Assembly (NCBI RefSeq): GCF_026011715.1
Contig: NZ_BRVM01000014.1
Span: 40,673-104,672, forward strand
Origin: Cytobacillus sp. NCCP-133
GTDB taxonomy: Bacteria; Bacillota; Bacilli; Bacillales; Cytobacillaceae
Length of the DNA: 64,000 nt
Direction: 5' to 3'
Part shown: positions 43,044 through 52,043 of the stretch, in pieces
Layout: the number at the start of each line of letters is the position of its first letter
Numbering within the stretch: position 1 is the first letter of the stretch
Translations under genes and position numbers: made by a program
Notes under the pieces: model-generated
Told to the model about the DNA's origin: nothing
Database searches by the model: none
Seen by the model: the letters and a program-made list of their open reading frames with translations, nothing else

Positions 43044-44116
43044 AAACGAAGGTTGGCCTATTATACGGCGGGAAATCCGCAGAGCATAAAGTATCCATGC
43101 AGACGGCAATGGCTGTGATCAAAGCCCTGGATTTGGAAAAATTTGAAATTCACCCTATATATATATCGGAGGAAGGACAATGGGTTAAGGGTCCTCAATT
43201 GAATGGCCCTGTCTCCGGCGTGAAGGCACTCGAATTTTCCCAGGGGGAAGCACTCCCGCCAACAGCTTTGGCACCGACCCTATTTCAGAGTTCTCAGCAA
43301 AAAGGCCCTTTTGACGTTATTATTCCGCTTCTTCACGGCCCAAACGGTGAAGATGGAACAGTTCAAGGCTTATTGGAGCTTCTAAATCTTCCGTATGTAG
43401 GAAATGGCGTTTTGGCCTCATCTGCAGGCATGGATAAGGTCATAATGAAAAACATTTTTGCGCAGGCAGGCCTTCCTCAGGTAAACTATGTGTGGTTTAT
43501 CCGAAGTGAATGGGAAAATGGAACAGAACTTGCGTATGATAAAGTGGAGAAGGAACTGGGCTATCCATGTTTTGTTAAACCGGCTAATCTGGGTTCGAGC
43601 GTGGGAATAAGCAAATGTATGAATCGCTCAGAGCTTGAGGCAGCGTTTAAGGAAGCTTTCCAATTTGACCGCAAGATCATTATCGAAGAAGGTGTCACCG
43701 CAAGGGAAATTGAAGCTGGCGTCATAGGCAATAATCATCCGGAATGCTCTGTTGCCGGAGAAATTGTTCCGAAGGTTGAATTCTATGACTATAAAGCAAA
43801 ATATGAAGATGGAGATACAGCCTTGATTATCCCTGCTGAAATCTCTGAGAAAGAATACACTGAGCTGAAGGATATGGCGATTAAAGCCTTTAAAGCTTTG
43901 GACTGCTCAGGGCTAGTCAGGGCTGATTTCTTTTTGACGAGAGAGGGAAGGCTATATATTAACGAGGTAAATACAATGCCTGGCTTTACACCTTTCAGTA
44001 TGTTCCCGCTTCTTTGGAAGCATACAGGCGTTGAATACCCGCAGCTAATTGAAAAGCTAGTTCATCTCGCAATCGAGCGTCATGCGGAAAAACAAAATAT
44101 TAAACACACAATGTAA
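43040..44116 (+). CDS. ddl: D-alanine--D-alanine ligase
   Basis: A 358-residue ATP-grasp ligase that makes the D-Ala-D-Ala dipeptide for peptidoglycan, which MurF (next gene) then uses. [14 protein letters not shown] at the N-terminus, [25 protein letters not shown]-binding [34 protein letters not shown], and the C-terminal [18 protein letters not shown] are all family motifs. Tyr/Phe specificity position suggests a D-Ala rather than D-Lac enzyme, but this is not certain. ATG at 43040 has GGAGG 8 bp upstream; an upstream in-frame ATG at 43025 overlaps that site and is rejected. Confidence 0.95.
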   Translation: MKTKVGLLYGGKSAEHKVSMQTAMAVIKALDLEKFEIHPIYISEEGQWVKGPQLNGPVSGVKALEFSQGEALPPTALAPTLFQSSQQKGPFDVIIPLLHGPNGEDGTVQGLLELLNLPYVGNGVLASSAGMDKVIMKNIFAQAGLPQVNYVWFIRSEWENGTELAYDKVEKELGYPCFVKPANLGSSVGISKCMNRSELEAAFKEAFQFDRKIIIEEGVTAREIEAGVIGNNHPECSVAGEIVPKVEFYDYKAKYEDGDTALIIPAEISEKEYTELKDMAIKAFKALDCSGLVRADFFLTREGRLYINEVNTMPGFTPFSMFPLLWKHTGVEYPQLIEKLVHLAIERHAEKQNIKHTM

Positions 44117-44148
44117 AGCCAGCTGGCAGGAATAATAGACTTTATAAA

Positions 44149-44179
44149 GGAGACACGGCAGTCCTGTCGTGTTCCTTTT
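44149..44179 (+). terminator. Terminator after ddl
   Basis: GGAGACACGGCA pairs with TGTCGTGTTCC (G-U pairs and one bulge) around GTCC, then TTTTG. Confidence 0.7.
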
Positions 44180-44189
44180 GTTCACAAGT

Positions 44190-44247
44190 AAGAAAGCCTA
44201 ACTTTGAACTTAGATAACGTCTAGCTCCAGACGCCTTGCGCTTTTCT
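44190..44247. repeat. Intergenic repeat copy R7 (minimal unit)
   Basis: AAGTAAGAAAGCCTAACTTT, GAACTTAGATAACGTCTAGC, TCCAGACGCCTTGCGCTTTT. Nearly the same as R6, and preceded by the same AAGTAAGAAAGC upstream extension seen in R10. It separates ddl from murF. Confidence 0.8.
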
Positions 44248-44311
44248 AAATACATAACCTGACAGTTTGTTCTATCGGACCATCTGAAACTGTCAAAATA
44301 GGAGGCGGCAT

Positions 44312-45685
44312 ATGATTAAGAAAACACTTCAAGAGATTGCGCAAATGATTAAAGTTGAGAACGATCTTTCGTCTTTTCCTGAGACAGCCATTCATGGTGT
44401 AAGCATTGACTCTAGAAAGATTGCAAAAGGCAATCTGTTTATTCCTTTTAAAGGGGAGAATTTTGACGGCCATCGTTTTGTGGAGGATGCCCTTCGGAAA
44501 GGAGCCGCAGCTGCGTTCTGGCAAGAAGATGTTCCGAACCCTCCTTTTCATCTGCCAATTATTCTAGTTGAAGATACTTTGACAGCTCTTCAAGAATTAG
44601 CGAGAAGCTATCGTAATGAGCTGAAGGTTAAAACAGTTGGCATTACTGGAAGCAATGGAAAAACAACAACAAAGGATATAACAGCAAATCTCCTATCTTT
44701 AAAGTACAAGGTCCAAAAGACAGAAGGAAATTACAACAACCATATTGGGCTTCCGCTTACGATTCTTGCGTTGGAAGAGGATACGGAAATTGCGGTTCTG
44801 GAAATGGGGATGAGCGGCCGGGGTGAAATTGATTTTCTAACCAATCTGGCCCGTCCGGAAGCTGTCATCATTACGAATATAGGCGAATCTCACCTTCAGG
44901 ATTTAGGATCCAGGGAAGGGATTGCAGAAGCGAAACTTGAGATTGTGAACGGGATTCAGGATAATGGCCTGGTCATCTACTATGGAGATGAGCCGCTTCT
45001 CAACGAAAAATTAAAATCTTATACTGATTCAGCCGCACTAAGAACCTTTGGAAGAACCGGGAAAAATGATGTATTCCCGATTGAAATTAATCAGAATGAC
45101 AGCGGCAGCACCTTTAAGATTAATGCTTCCAATCAGGAGTTTTATCTGCCGGTGCTGGGTACACATAATGTTCTCAATGCGCTGGCAGCGATGATTGCTG
45201 CCTCACATTTTGGCGTGCCGTATGAAAACATGAATGAAGGCTTCTCAAGTCTGAAGCTAACCAATATGCGGATGGAATTGCTGGAAGGGCAAAATGGTGA
45301 AAAAATCATTAATGATGCTTATAATGCAAGTCCGACTTCTATGAATGCGGCTATTGAACTAATTGCCAACCTTCCTGGATATAAAAAGAAAATCATCGTT
45401 CTCGGCGATATGCTGGAACTTGGGCCTCAGGAGGAAGAATTCCACCTTGCGATTGGAAAGTCGGTAGATGCGGAGAAAATAGATTATGTCTTCACGTTCG
45501 GCGAACTAGGCGAGATTATTGCCAAAGGGGCGAAACAATCACTTCCTGCCGATCGAGTATTTGCTTATACAGATAAACAGCCGTTGATTGAAGAATTGAA
45601 AAAGCATGTTGATAAGGAAACAATCGTACTGGTGAAAGCATCCAGAGGCATAAAGCTGGAACAGGTCGTCACAGCCCTCCAGTAA
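44312..45685 (+). CDS. murF: UDP-N-acetylmuramoyl-tripeptide--D-alanyl-D-alanine ligase
   Basis: A 457-residue Mur ligase that adds D-Ala-D-Ala (from Ddl) to UDP-MurNAc-tripeptide. The N-terminal domain has SIDSRKIAKGNLFIPFKGE, the ATP-binding P-loop is GITGSNGKTTTKDI, the carbamylated-lysine/metal region is EMGMSGRGEIDFL, then ITNIGESHLQDLGS and the C-terminal NDAYNASPTSM and ILGDMLELG. GGAGGCGG lies 4 bp before the ATG. Together with ddl it reproduces the B. subtilis gene order. Confidence 0.96.
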   Translation: MIKKTLQEIAQMIKVENDLSSFPETAIHGVSIDSRKIAKGNLFIPFKGENFDGHRFVEDALRKGAAAAFWQEDVPNPPFHLPIILVEDTLTALQELARSYRNELKVKTVGITGSNGKTTTKDITANLLSLKYKVQKTEGNYNNHIGLPLTILALEEDTEIAVLEMGMSGRGEIDFLTNLARPEAVIITNIGESHLQDLGSREGIAEAKLEIVNGIQDNGLVIYYGDEPLLNEKLKSYTDSAALRTFGRTGKNDVFPIEINQNDSGSTFKINASNQEFYLPVLGTHNVLNALAAMIAASHFGVPYENMNEGFSSLKLTNMRMELLEGQNGEKIINDAYNASPTSMNAAIELIANLPGYKKKIIVLGDMLELGPQEEEFHLAIGKSVDAEKIDYVFTFGELGEIIAKGAKQSLPADRVFAYTDKQPLIEELKKHVDKETIVLVKASRGIKLEQVVTALQ

Positions 45686-45773
45686 ACCCTAATAAGGGGA
45701 ACGATCAACTGGGGTATACATGATAATTTGTATAATGATTCTGCTTAACAGAGTTTATGTTTAAATTGAAACA

Positions 45774-45798
45774 GCATGTGGTAAGTCATGCGTTTTTT
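45774..45798 (+). terminator. Possible murF terminator
   Basis: GCATG / CATGC around 8 nt, followed by GTTTTTT. The stem is short (5 bp). Confidence 0.5.
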
Positions 45799-45963
45799 AC
45801 CACTTTGGCTCTGTCTTATCAACGCGGCTATTCGAGAGCGCAGCCAATGCCAAACGAGCGGAATAGTAGCGGAAGCGACCGCCGGATGAAGTAATCAATA
45901 TACTTTTCCGGAGGAATCAAAATCTCTCCTCTCAGCAAAGTGGATAAAACTGTTATTAAAGGT

Positions 45964-46000
45964 AATAAACCCCTGTTCCACGTGAAACAGGGGTTTATAT
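45964..46000. terminator. Hairpin in the murF-cshA gap
   Basis: ATAAACCCCTGTT and AACAGGGGTTTAT form a perfect 13-bp stem around CCACGTGA; a weak T-rich tail (ATTATTTTTG) follows. Confidence 0.7.
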
Positions 46001-46057
46001 TATTTTTGTATCATGCTGATTCCGTTTTTTGGTTTTTCTTGTAAAAATAAGTAAGTC

Positions 46058-46345
46058 GAATCCTTTTGAACGTGGGTAACTGTCTAGCGACTGCCTTCTC
46101 GAGGATCATAAGCCTGTCAAGTTGCGGCTTCTGGGGATGAAAGATTAGCCTTCCTTTTCAGAAGGATAGAACACCTTCTGGCATGGCTCATCTTATGCTT
46201 GTCGTCCCTGGTTTGTCGCCTCCAATTTGTAGCCAATCCTCCCAAAAAGAAAAGGGCGCTCTTTTGGGAGGATTGGCTTGTACTTGAGGCCCGCAGAATG
46301 GGGATCTTACAGACATGGTGTTCCTAGTCTTTCATGAAGTTCTCA
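46058..46345. repeat. Intergenic composite repeat copy R8
   Basis: The longest copy. It opens CCTTTTGAACGTGGGTAACT then GTCTAGC, has TCGAGGATCATAAGCCTGTC, then a perfect 17-bp stem (AGCCAATCCTCCCAAAA, 46231-46247, with 46262-46278), and ends with GACATGGTGTTCCTAGTCTT. Copy R9 has the same modules in the same order but without the right arm of the stem. Confidence 0.8.
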
Positions 46346-46903
46346 ATTTTCTTAAAAAAATGCCGGAATGGTAGAGGCTTCAGCCAGGCATCAAGTTTGC
46401 ATTGCATGCTTGAAAATGGTAATATTAATACCAAAGTGCCAACAGGAACTTCTTTTGAAACGGACATACTCCAGAAGGAGAATGTCTTTTTTCATTAAAT
46501 GCGGAAGTATGCATGTATTGAAAGTAACCTTTCAGGATTCAGGCGTGCTTTCGGCTAGGCCTGTTTAATGGGAGCTATCCCCTATTAAAGGGATGGCCAT
46601 TATATCAAGAGACCTACTTGTTTAAAAATTAATCAGGGATTGAACTTACCCTCATCCTTTCCTCAAGCGGGTTTCATATTGAGTGAGACTCTTCTTTGCG
46701 AAAATACACAGCACTTTTTATCAAAAATAAGAAGGTACAGCTTTCTAAACCGGAAAGATCCTGTTCTGGGCTCCGTCAGCGGGTGCCGTAACTTTTCTTA
46801 TAATCGTCCGGAAGAGTGTCTCATAGGCCAATTTTCAGGAGAATTCCTGCCTGCGAGTAGCAGGGACAAAAATTTTTCTATGATTAGAAGGAGAATGAAT
46901 ACA

Positions 46904-48379
46904 TTGACAAAGTTTCAAGATTTGGGCATTAGCCCAGCGACAATGAAATCACTAAAACGAATGGGATTTGAAGAAGCAACTCCAATTCAGGTCCAAACGA
47001 TTCCATTGAGCTTAGAAAATAAAGATCTTATCGGGCAGGCGCAAACGGGTACAGGAAAAACGGCAGCATTCGGTATTCCGATGATCGATAAGATTGACAA
47101 CACAAAGGATTTTATCCAGGGAATTGTCATCGCGCCAACACGTGAACTTGCGATTCAAGTGTCCGAAGAGCTTTATAAAATCGGGTATGGCAAAAGAACC
47201 AAGGTCCTTTCCATTTATGGAGGCCAGGATATTAACCGCCAAATTCGCGCTTTAAAGAACAAGCCCCACATTATCGTCGGAACGCCGGGGCGCATTTTGG
47301 ATCATATCAATCGTAAAACACTTCAGCTTGACAATGTCCATACGGCAATTCTTGATGAAGCGGATGAAATGCTAAATATGGGATTCATTGATGATATTGA
47401 AGCAATTCTTGCACAGATTCCTGAAGAGCGCCAGACATTGCTGTTCTCTGCTACGATGCCTGCCCCAATCCGCAGGATGGCAGAGCGCTTTATGAAGGAT
47501 CCTCAGATTGTCCGGGTAAAAGCGAAGGAAATGACTGTTTCATCTATTGAACAATATTATGTTGAAGTCCATGAAAAGAATAAGTTTGATGTGCTGACAA
47601 GGTTATTGGATATCCAATCACCTGAATTGGCAATTGTATTTGGCCGTACCAAGCGCCGCGTTGATGAGCTTGCCGAGGCTTTAAATCTTCGCGGATATAT
47701 GGCTGAAGGAATTCACGGAGATTTAAGCCAGGCAAAGCGTATCTCTGTATTGAGAAAGTTTAAAGAAGGAAGCATCGACGTATTGGTCGCAACAGATGTA
47801 GCCGCTCGCGGATTGGATATATCCGGTGTAACACATGTCTATAACTTTGACATCCCTCAAGATCCGGAAAGCTATGTTCATCGCATTGGGCGCACAGGCC
47901 GTGCCGGCAAAACAGGGGTTGCAATGACATTTATTAACCCGCGTGAAAAATCTTATTTGCATGTTGTGGAAAGAACGACAAAGAGAAAAATGGAACGCAT
48001 GGATGCGCCAACATTGGATGAAGCGCTTGAAGGCCAGCAGAAAGCAGTTATGGATAAAATCTTCCAGACCATTGAGGAAAATAATCTGGGCAGCTATAAA
48101 GAAGCTGCAGATGAGCTTCTTGCTCAAAAAGATGCTTCTGCAGTGGTTCAAGCTGTCCTTAAGATGCTTACGAAAGAGCCGGATACCACTCCAGTAAAGC
48201 TGACTGAGGAGAAGCCGCTTCCATCAAAACGTGATAGAAAGCCAAATGACCGCAGCCGCGGCGGATATGGCGGTAATAGCCGACAAGGAGGCCAAAAGGG
48301 ATCTTACAAATCTCGCCAAGGCCATACAGGCAAACGCCATAATAACAATAACCGATCAAACAGCAATAGCTACCGTTAA
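46904..48379 (+). CDS. cshA: DEAD-box RNA helicase
   Basis: A 491-residue CshA (YdbR)-type helicase of the RNA degradosome and ribosome assembly. Motifs in order: Q motif [23 protein letters not shown], Ia PTRELA, GG, Ib [48 protein letters not shown]. The C-terminal tail is rich in Gly, Arg, Asn and Ser for RNA binding. A TTG at 46904, 10 bp after AAGGAG, gives an N-terminus like other CshA proteins (TKFQDLGIS); a longer frame to 46640 is probably leader RNA. Confidence 0.95.
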   Translation: MTKFQDLGISPATMKSLKRMGFEEATPIQVQTIPLSLENKDLIGQAQTGTGKTAAFGIPMIDKIDNTKDFIQGIVIAPTRELAIQVSEELYKIGYGKRTKVLSIYGGQDINRQIRALKNKPHIIVGTPGRILDHINRKTLQLDNVHTAILDEADEMLNMGFIDDIEAILAQIPEERQTLLFSATMPAPIRRMAERFMKDPQIVRVKAKEMTVSSIEQYYVEVHEKNKFDVLTRLLDIQSPELAIVFGRTKRRVDELAEALNLRGYMAEGIHGDLSQAKRISVLRKFKEGSIDVLVATDVAARGLDISGVTHVYNFDIPQDPESYVHRIGRTGRAGKTGVAMTFINPREKSYLHVVERTTKRKMERMDAPTLDEALEGQQKAVMDKIFQTIEENNLGSYKEAADELLAQKDASAVVQAVLKMLTKEPDTTPVKLTEEKPLPSKRDRKPNDRSRGGYGGNSRQGGQKGSYKSRQGHTGKRHNNNNRSNSNSYR

Positions 48380-48385
48380 CATGGA

Positions 48386-48417
48386 AGAGAGCAGAAATTC
48401 TGCTCTCTTTTTTTTGA
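48386..48417 (+). terminator. cshA terminator
   Basis: AAGAGAGCAG / CTGCTCTCTT around AAATT, followed by eight Ts. Confidence 0.9.
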
Positions 48418-48432
48418 TATCAGCATTTTTAT

Positions 48433-48632
48433 CCTTTTGAACTTAGATACCTGTCTAGCTCCAGGCGCCATCGGCTCTCGGTTCTAAGCCAATCCTTCCA
48501 AAAGGTTAAAAACCAGCCTTTCAGCCGGCTCTTATGCTTGAGTTCCCCAGGATGGGGGACATGCAGACATTGCCGCAGAACGTGGCGTTCTTAGTCTGCC
48601 TTCCGATAGGCGGTCGCTTTGCGCTATTTTAA
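48433..48632. repeat. Intergenic composite repeat copy R9
   Basis: CCTTTTGAACTTAGATACCT, GTCTAGCTCCAGGCGCC, then AGCCAATCCTTCCAAAA (48487-48503, same as the R8 stem arm with one change), GGCTCTTATGCTTGAG, GTGGCGTTCTTAGTCTG (as in R3 and R8) and GGCGGTCGCTTTGCGCTA. It is a full-length composite copy. Confidence 0.8.
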
Positions 48633-48721
48633 GTATTAGCATTTTAAAAGTAGGCTTTCACATGGTGCTTCTTAATTGAAAACCAGTTATATAAGAGAGA
48701 TTATCCGCCACATATATTTTG

Positions 48722-48801
48722 TTATCTGCCTTATAAAGAGATTTATAACCTTTTGAAAGTTTTATCTGCCTTATAAAGAAATTTATCACTTTTATAAAAA
48801 G
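48722..48801. repeat. Two tandem 40-bp repeats
   Basis: TTATCTGCCTTATAAAGAGA at 48722 and TTATCTGCCTTATAAAGAAA at 48762 start two units of exactly 40 bp, each continuing TTTAT(A/C)AC and ending in an AAGTT. Only a few positions differ. They lie 117-195 bp upstream of uvsE. Confidence 0.7.
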
Positions 48802-48917
48802 TTTTATTTGTCTTTAATTGATTTTTCAGGCACATTGGGAAAGTCTTCAATCAACAAAGTAATTTCTCAGCCGATGACGAGCATACTAAAGAAAATGCTA
48901 TTTAGGAGGGACTGAAC

Positions 48918-49880
48918 TTGACGATTGTGCGCCTCGGCTATGTCGCGATGAGCATGAACCTAAAAAATGCTTCCCCATCGCAAACGATGACGTTTAAACA
49001 GTTTTCTGCGATTAAGGATCGGAAAGCGGCCATTGAGAGACTGGAACGGATTGCTGTATCAAACCTTGAAAACTGTCTTCGGCTCTTAAGGCATAATGCG
49101 GCCCACGATATTCACTTTTTCCGTTTCAGCTCGCGGCTAATTCCGCTTGCCAATCATGAGGAGCTGTCTGATTGGAAGTATATGCGCCCCTTAAAAGAGG
49201 CACTTTCCAATATAGGGGATTTTTTAGATGAACATCCCATGAGAGTCGATTTTCATCCAGACCATTTTGTGCTCCTAAATACGCCGAAAGTGGAAACGTT
49301 AAATATGTCTATAAAAACCCTTGCCATGCATGAAGCGCTTTTAAAAGGCATGCGGGTGGATCCGTCCCATCGATGTGTCCTTCATGTCGGTGGAGGATAT
49401 GATGATAAAGAAAAGGCTCTGGAGCAGTTTATACATAATTGGGGATTCACGCCAGCGGGAATTCAGCGGATGATTATTCTTGAGAATGACGATACAACAT
49501 TTACTCTCGATGATACATTGTATCTTTGTGAAAAGCTTGGCATTCCTTTGGTTTTTGATTATCATCACCACCTTGCAAATTATCAGAACGATCATTGGGC
49601 CGATCAGTGGGAGAGGATTGCTGGCACTTGGGACCAATCTGATCTTCCTATAAAGATGCACATTTCCAGCCCGAAATCGGACAAGGACTTTAGAGCTCAT
49701 GCAGATTTTGTTGACTCAAATATGTTTATGGATTTTCTGCAGAATATCAATGGCTCAATCCCGGAAATCCATTGTATGATAGAGGCGAAAAGGAAGGATA
49801 GTGCACTTTTCAAACTTTCAGAAGACTTAAGAACGATACACGGGCTAAAAGGTATCGACCAAACAAGCTTTGAAATTTAA
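48918..49880 (+). CDS. uvsE: UV damage endonuclease
   Basis: A 320-residue UVDE-family TIM-barrel endonuclease that nicks DNA 5' of UV photoproducts in an alternative excision repair pathway. Signature segments: RLGYVAMSMNL at the N-terminus, FRFSSRLIPLANHEE, RVDFHPDHFVLLNTP, LHVGGGYDDKEKAL, ILENDD and VFDYHHHLANY with metal-binding His, Glu and Asp residues. TTG start, 7 bp after AGGAGGG. It interrupts the otherwise conserved cshA-ydbS order of B. subtilis and is flanked on the left by repeats. Confidence 0.93.
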   Translation: MTIVRLGYVAMSMNLKNASPSQTMTFKQFSAIKDRKAAIERLERIAVSNLENCLRLLRHNAAHDIHFFRFSSRLIPLANHEELSDWKYMRPLKEALSNIGDFLDEHPMRVDFHPDHFVLLNTPKVETLNMSIKTLAMHEALLKGMRVDPSHRCVLHVGGGYDDKEKALEQFIHNWGFTPAGIQRMIILENDDTTFTLDDTLYLCEKLGIPLVFDYHHHLANYQNDHWADQWERIAGTWDQSDLPIKMHISSPKSDKDFRAHADFVDSNMFMDFLQNINGSIPEIHCMIEAKRKDSALFKLSEDLRTIHGLKGIDQTSFEI

Positions 49881-49973
49881 TCAATTGCCCCTTATTACAA
49901 ATTTCCTGTGCACCTCTTTTGGGTGTCATGTATACTTATTACAGTGATATTTTGGAATTTCAGGGGGTACTAC

Positions 49974-50453
49974 ATGATTACAGAGCCACATAAAAGGGTT
50001 CCGGCACGGGGTCTGCTTGCATGGAGGATCTCCGGCACTATCCACTCCGTATTTCCGTTGCTTTTATCAGGGGTCTCCATTGCTTTAGCAGCCCTTTTCA
50101 AATGGCCTATCTGGGTGATTGGCGCTGCCCTGATGTTTTTTTCTGCCTATGCGTACGTTGTGATCAAAGTTCTTCCAACTATAAAGTGGAAGAGGTGGAG
50201 ATATGAAGTCAGGGAAAATGAAATTGAGCTGAAGCATGGAATATTTATTATTAAAAGAACGCTTGTGCCGATGATTCGAGTGCAGCATGTAGACACAAAG
50301 CAAGGGCCAATTTTGCGGAAATATCGCCTGGCAACTGTGACGATATCAACGGCTGCTACGGTTCACGAGATTCCTGCATTGGATGTGGAAGAAGCAGAAG
50401 AATTGCGTTTTTTCATCTCTCAGCTGGCAAGGGTTGCTGATGATGATGTCTAA
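49974..50453 (+). CDS. ydbS: YdbS-like PH-domain (bPH2) membrane protein
   Basis: 159 residues, the exact length of B. subtilis YdbS as I recall it. Two adjacent membrane helices (ISGTIHSVFPLLLSGVSIALAALF and WVIGAALMFFSAYAYVVI) are followed by a bacterial PH-like domain (RYEVRENEIELKHGIFIIKRTLVPMIRVQHVDTKQGP). CAGGGGGT lies 5 bp before the ATG. It overlaps ydbT by 14 nt; the pair is thought to be membrane-associated and has been linked with resistance to certain antimicrobial peptides. Biochemical role is unknown. Confidence 0.88.
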   Translation: MITEPHKRVPARGLLAWRISGTIHSVFPLLLSGVSIALAALFKWPIWVIGAALMFFSAYAYVVIKVLPTIKWKRWRYEVRENEIELKHGIFIIKRTLVPMIRVQHVDTKQGPILRKYRLATVTISTAATVHEIPALDVEEAEELRFFISQLARVADDDV

Positions 50454-51924
50454 TCCAAAGCGGCTCCATCCTATAGCTGCTGTAGCGAATTTTCTTAAAC
50501 AGCTAAAGGAATTAATTGTTCCATTTGTCATTTTTGTTGTTTTTGGAAGCAGGGGCGGTAACGGCGAAATTATTCAGCTGGTTATTACGGCTGGGATTCT
50601 TATAGCTGTGTTTATCTTTGGTATTCTATCGTGGTTAAGGTATACCTATAGGCTTGAAGAAGGGGAGCTTCGGATAGAATATGGCGTTTTAATCAGAAAG
50701 AAGAGATATATTCCCCTTGAAAGAATACAGAGCCTTGATCTATCAGAAGGACTGCTGCAAAGGCCTTTTGGGCTTGTTAAAATGAAGGTGGAGACGGCAG
50801 GATCAAGCGAATCGGGAGATGCAGAAGCGGTGCTGACTGCTATTACAAGGCAAGATGCAGATCTAATTCAGCAGGCATTCTCATCAGCTAAAAATAAATC
50901 TTCGGAAAGTATGGGTGAAATAGCTTCAGGCATTCAGCCAAGAAAAGTTATTTATAAAATTTCTCGTGGACAGCTGCTTCTGCTCGCCTCAACCTCAGGT
51001 GGCGTGGGTGTCGTGATTTCGGCTGTTTTTGCTTTTGTGTTCCAATTTGAAGAAATCATTCCTTATAAGAAGGTATTTGCAGGATTAGAGGGCTTTATTG
51101 CCAATGGCGTTGTTTTTGTGAGTATTCTTGTCTTTATCGGATTCCTGATTGCCTGGATCATTGCCCTTGTTGGATCGATGCTGAAATATGCTGATTTTAC
51201 ACTGAGAAAAACAGAGAAGGAACTGATTATAACAAGAGGTTTACTTGAGAAAAGGCAAATGACCATTCCACTGCATCGGATACAAGCCATCCAAATCAGC
51301 GAGAATCTGGTCAGGCAGCCTTTTGGCTTGGCCACTGTTTATATTGAAAGTGCTGGCGGTTCGCTTGAAGATAATGAAAGCGCCCGTGTCATGGTTTTGC
51401 CTATTGTTAAAAGAAGCCGGATAGCTGGACTGTTAAAGCCTCATTTGCCTGAATACGAACTCCAGCCAGGATTTTTCAAAGCTCCGAAAAGAGCGCTTGG
51501 AAGGTATGTTTGGAGAGGGGTGCTGGGAATTATGCCGCTGGTTCTTGCTCCGATCCTATTTTTCAGGCCTTGGGGTTATTTCTCTTTGCTGCTGCTGGTT
51601 TTCTCATTAGCTTGGTCATATCTAAAGTACAAAGATGCAGGCTGGGACATTAGTTCACTGCAGCTTTCACTCAGATACCGCGGCATTATCAGGACAACTG
51701 TTTTTATGAGAAAAAATCGCATTCAATCACTTACTATGAGTGAAAGCTATTTTCAAAAAAGGCGCAGCCTGGCTACAATCGAGGCAATCGCTATGTCCGG
51801 AACTGGCGGGACCGGAGGAAGGGTTCCTGATCTGGACCGAAAAGAGGTATATGCAATTTATAAGTGGTATTCACATACAGGCGTGAACAGAAATATGCCC
51901 GTGAATAACAAAAAGCGCTCCTGA
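50440..51924 (+). CDS. ydbT: YdbT-like protein with multiple PH-like domains
   Basis: A 494-residue membrane protein, colinear with B. subtilis YdbT. Three bPH2 repeats, each preceded by a pair of helices, are visible by their motif: YTYRLEEGELRIEYGVLIRKKRYIPLERIQSLDLSE..QRPFGL near 85-130, DFTLRKTEKELIITRGLLEKRQMTIPLHRIQAIQISENLVRQPFGL near 245-295, and DISSLQLSLRYRGIIRTTVFMRKNRIQSLTMSE near 405-440. The ATG at 50440 follows AAGGG by 6 bp. It acts with YdbS, whose stop codon it overlaps. Confidence 0.88.
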   Translation: MMMSNPKRLHPIAAVANFLKQLKELIVPFVIFVVFGSRGGNGEIIQLVITAGILIAVFIFGILSWLRYTYRLEEGELRIEYGVLIRKKRYIPLERIQSLDLSEGLLQRPFGLVKMKVETAGSSESGDAEAVLTAITRQDADLIQQAFSSAKNKSSESMGEIASGIQPRKVIYKISRGQLLLLASTSGGVGVVISAVFAFVFQFEEIIPYKKVFAGLEGFIANGVVFVSILVFIGFLIAWIIALVGSMLKYADFTLRKTEKELIITRGLLEKRQMTIPLHRIQAIQISENLVRQPFGLATVYIESAGGSLEDNESARVMVLPIVKRSRIAGLLKPHLPEYELQPGFFKAPKRALGRYVWRGVLGIMPLVLAPILFFRPWGYFSLLLLVFSLAWSYLKYKDAGWDISSLQLSLRYRGIIRTTVFMRKNRIQSLTMSESYFQKRRSLATIEAIAMSGTGGTGGRVPDLDRKEVYAIYKWYSHTGVNRNMPVNNKKRS

Positions 51925-51936
51925 GCGCTTTTTGTT
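51907..51936 (+). terminator. Terminator after ydbT
   Basis: AACAAAAAGCGCT / AGCGCTTTTTGTT with a 4-nt loop; the 5' arm and loop overlap the end of the coding sequence. Confidence 0.9.
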
Positions 51937-51939
51937 GTT

Positions 51940-52030
51940 TACAAAGTAAGAAAGCATAAAATTTTGAAAGTCGATAACTGCTCCAGGTGCCATCAGCTCG
52001 AGGTCGATTCAAAAGCGGTCTGACAGCAGT
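51940..52030. repeat. Intergenic repeat copy R10
   Basis: ACAAAGTAAGAAAGCATAAA, ATTTTGAAAGTCGATAACTG, CTCCAGGTGCCATCAGCTCG, AGGTCGATTC. It has the same left extension as R7 and the left module of R5. It lies between convergent ydbT and the rhomboid gene. Confidence 0.7.
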
Positions 52031-52043
52031 GCATCCGATTTGC

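Larger units (their letters stand above)
45686..46903. other. Long region between murF and cshA
   Basis: 1.2 kb without a convincing gene. It holds a TATAAT-like -10 at 45731, hairpins at 45774-45798 and 45964-46000, a GGCGGTCGCTTCCGCTA module (reverse strand, near 45870-45895) shared with R9, composite repeat R8, and a leader of roughly 300 nt before cshA. Open frames through it lack homology and ribosome binding sites. Confidence 0.55.
48380..48917. other. Region between cshA and uvsE
   Basis: Contains the cshA terminator, repeat copy R9 (48433-48632), and a 40-bp tandem duplication (48722-48801) just ahead of uvsE. The segment after the duplication is AT-rich and probably holds the uvsE promoter. 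No open frame of note. Confidence 0.55.

Noticed and set aside
46640..46903. In-frame extension of the cshA helicase by 88 codons
   Set aside because: No ribosome binding site at its ATG, no similarity to helicase N-termini, and a good AAGGAG-TTG start at 46904.
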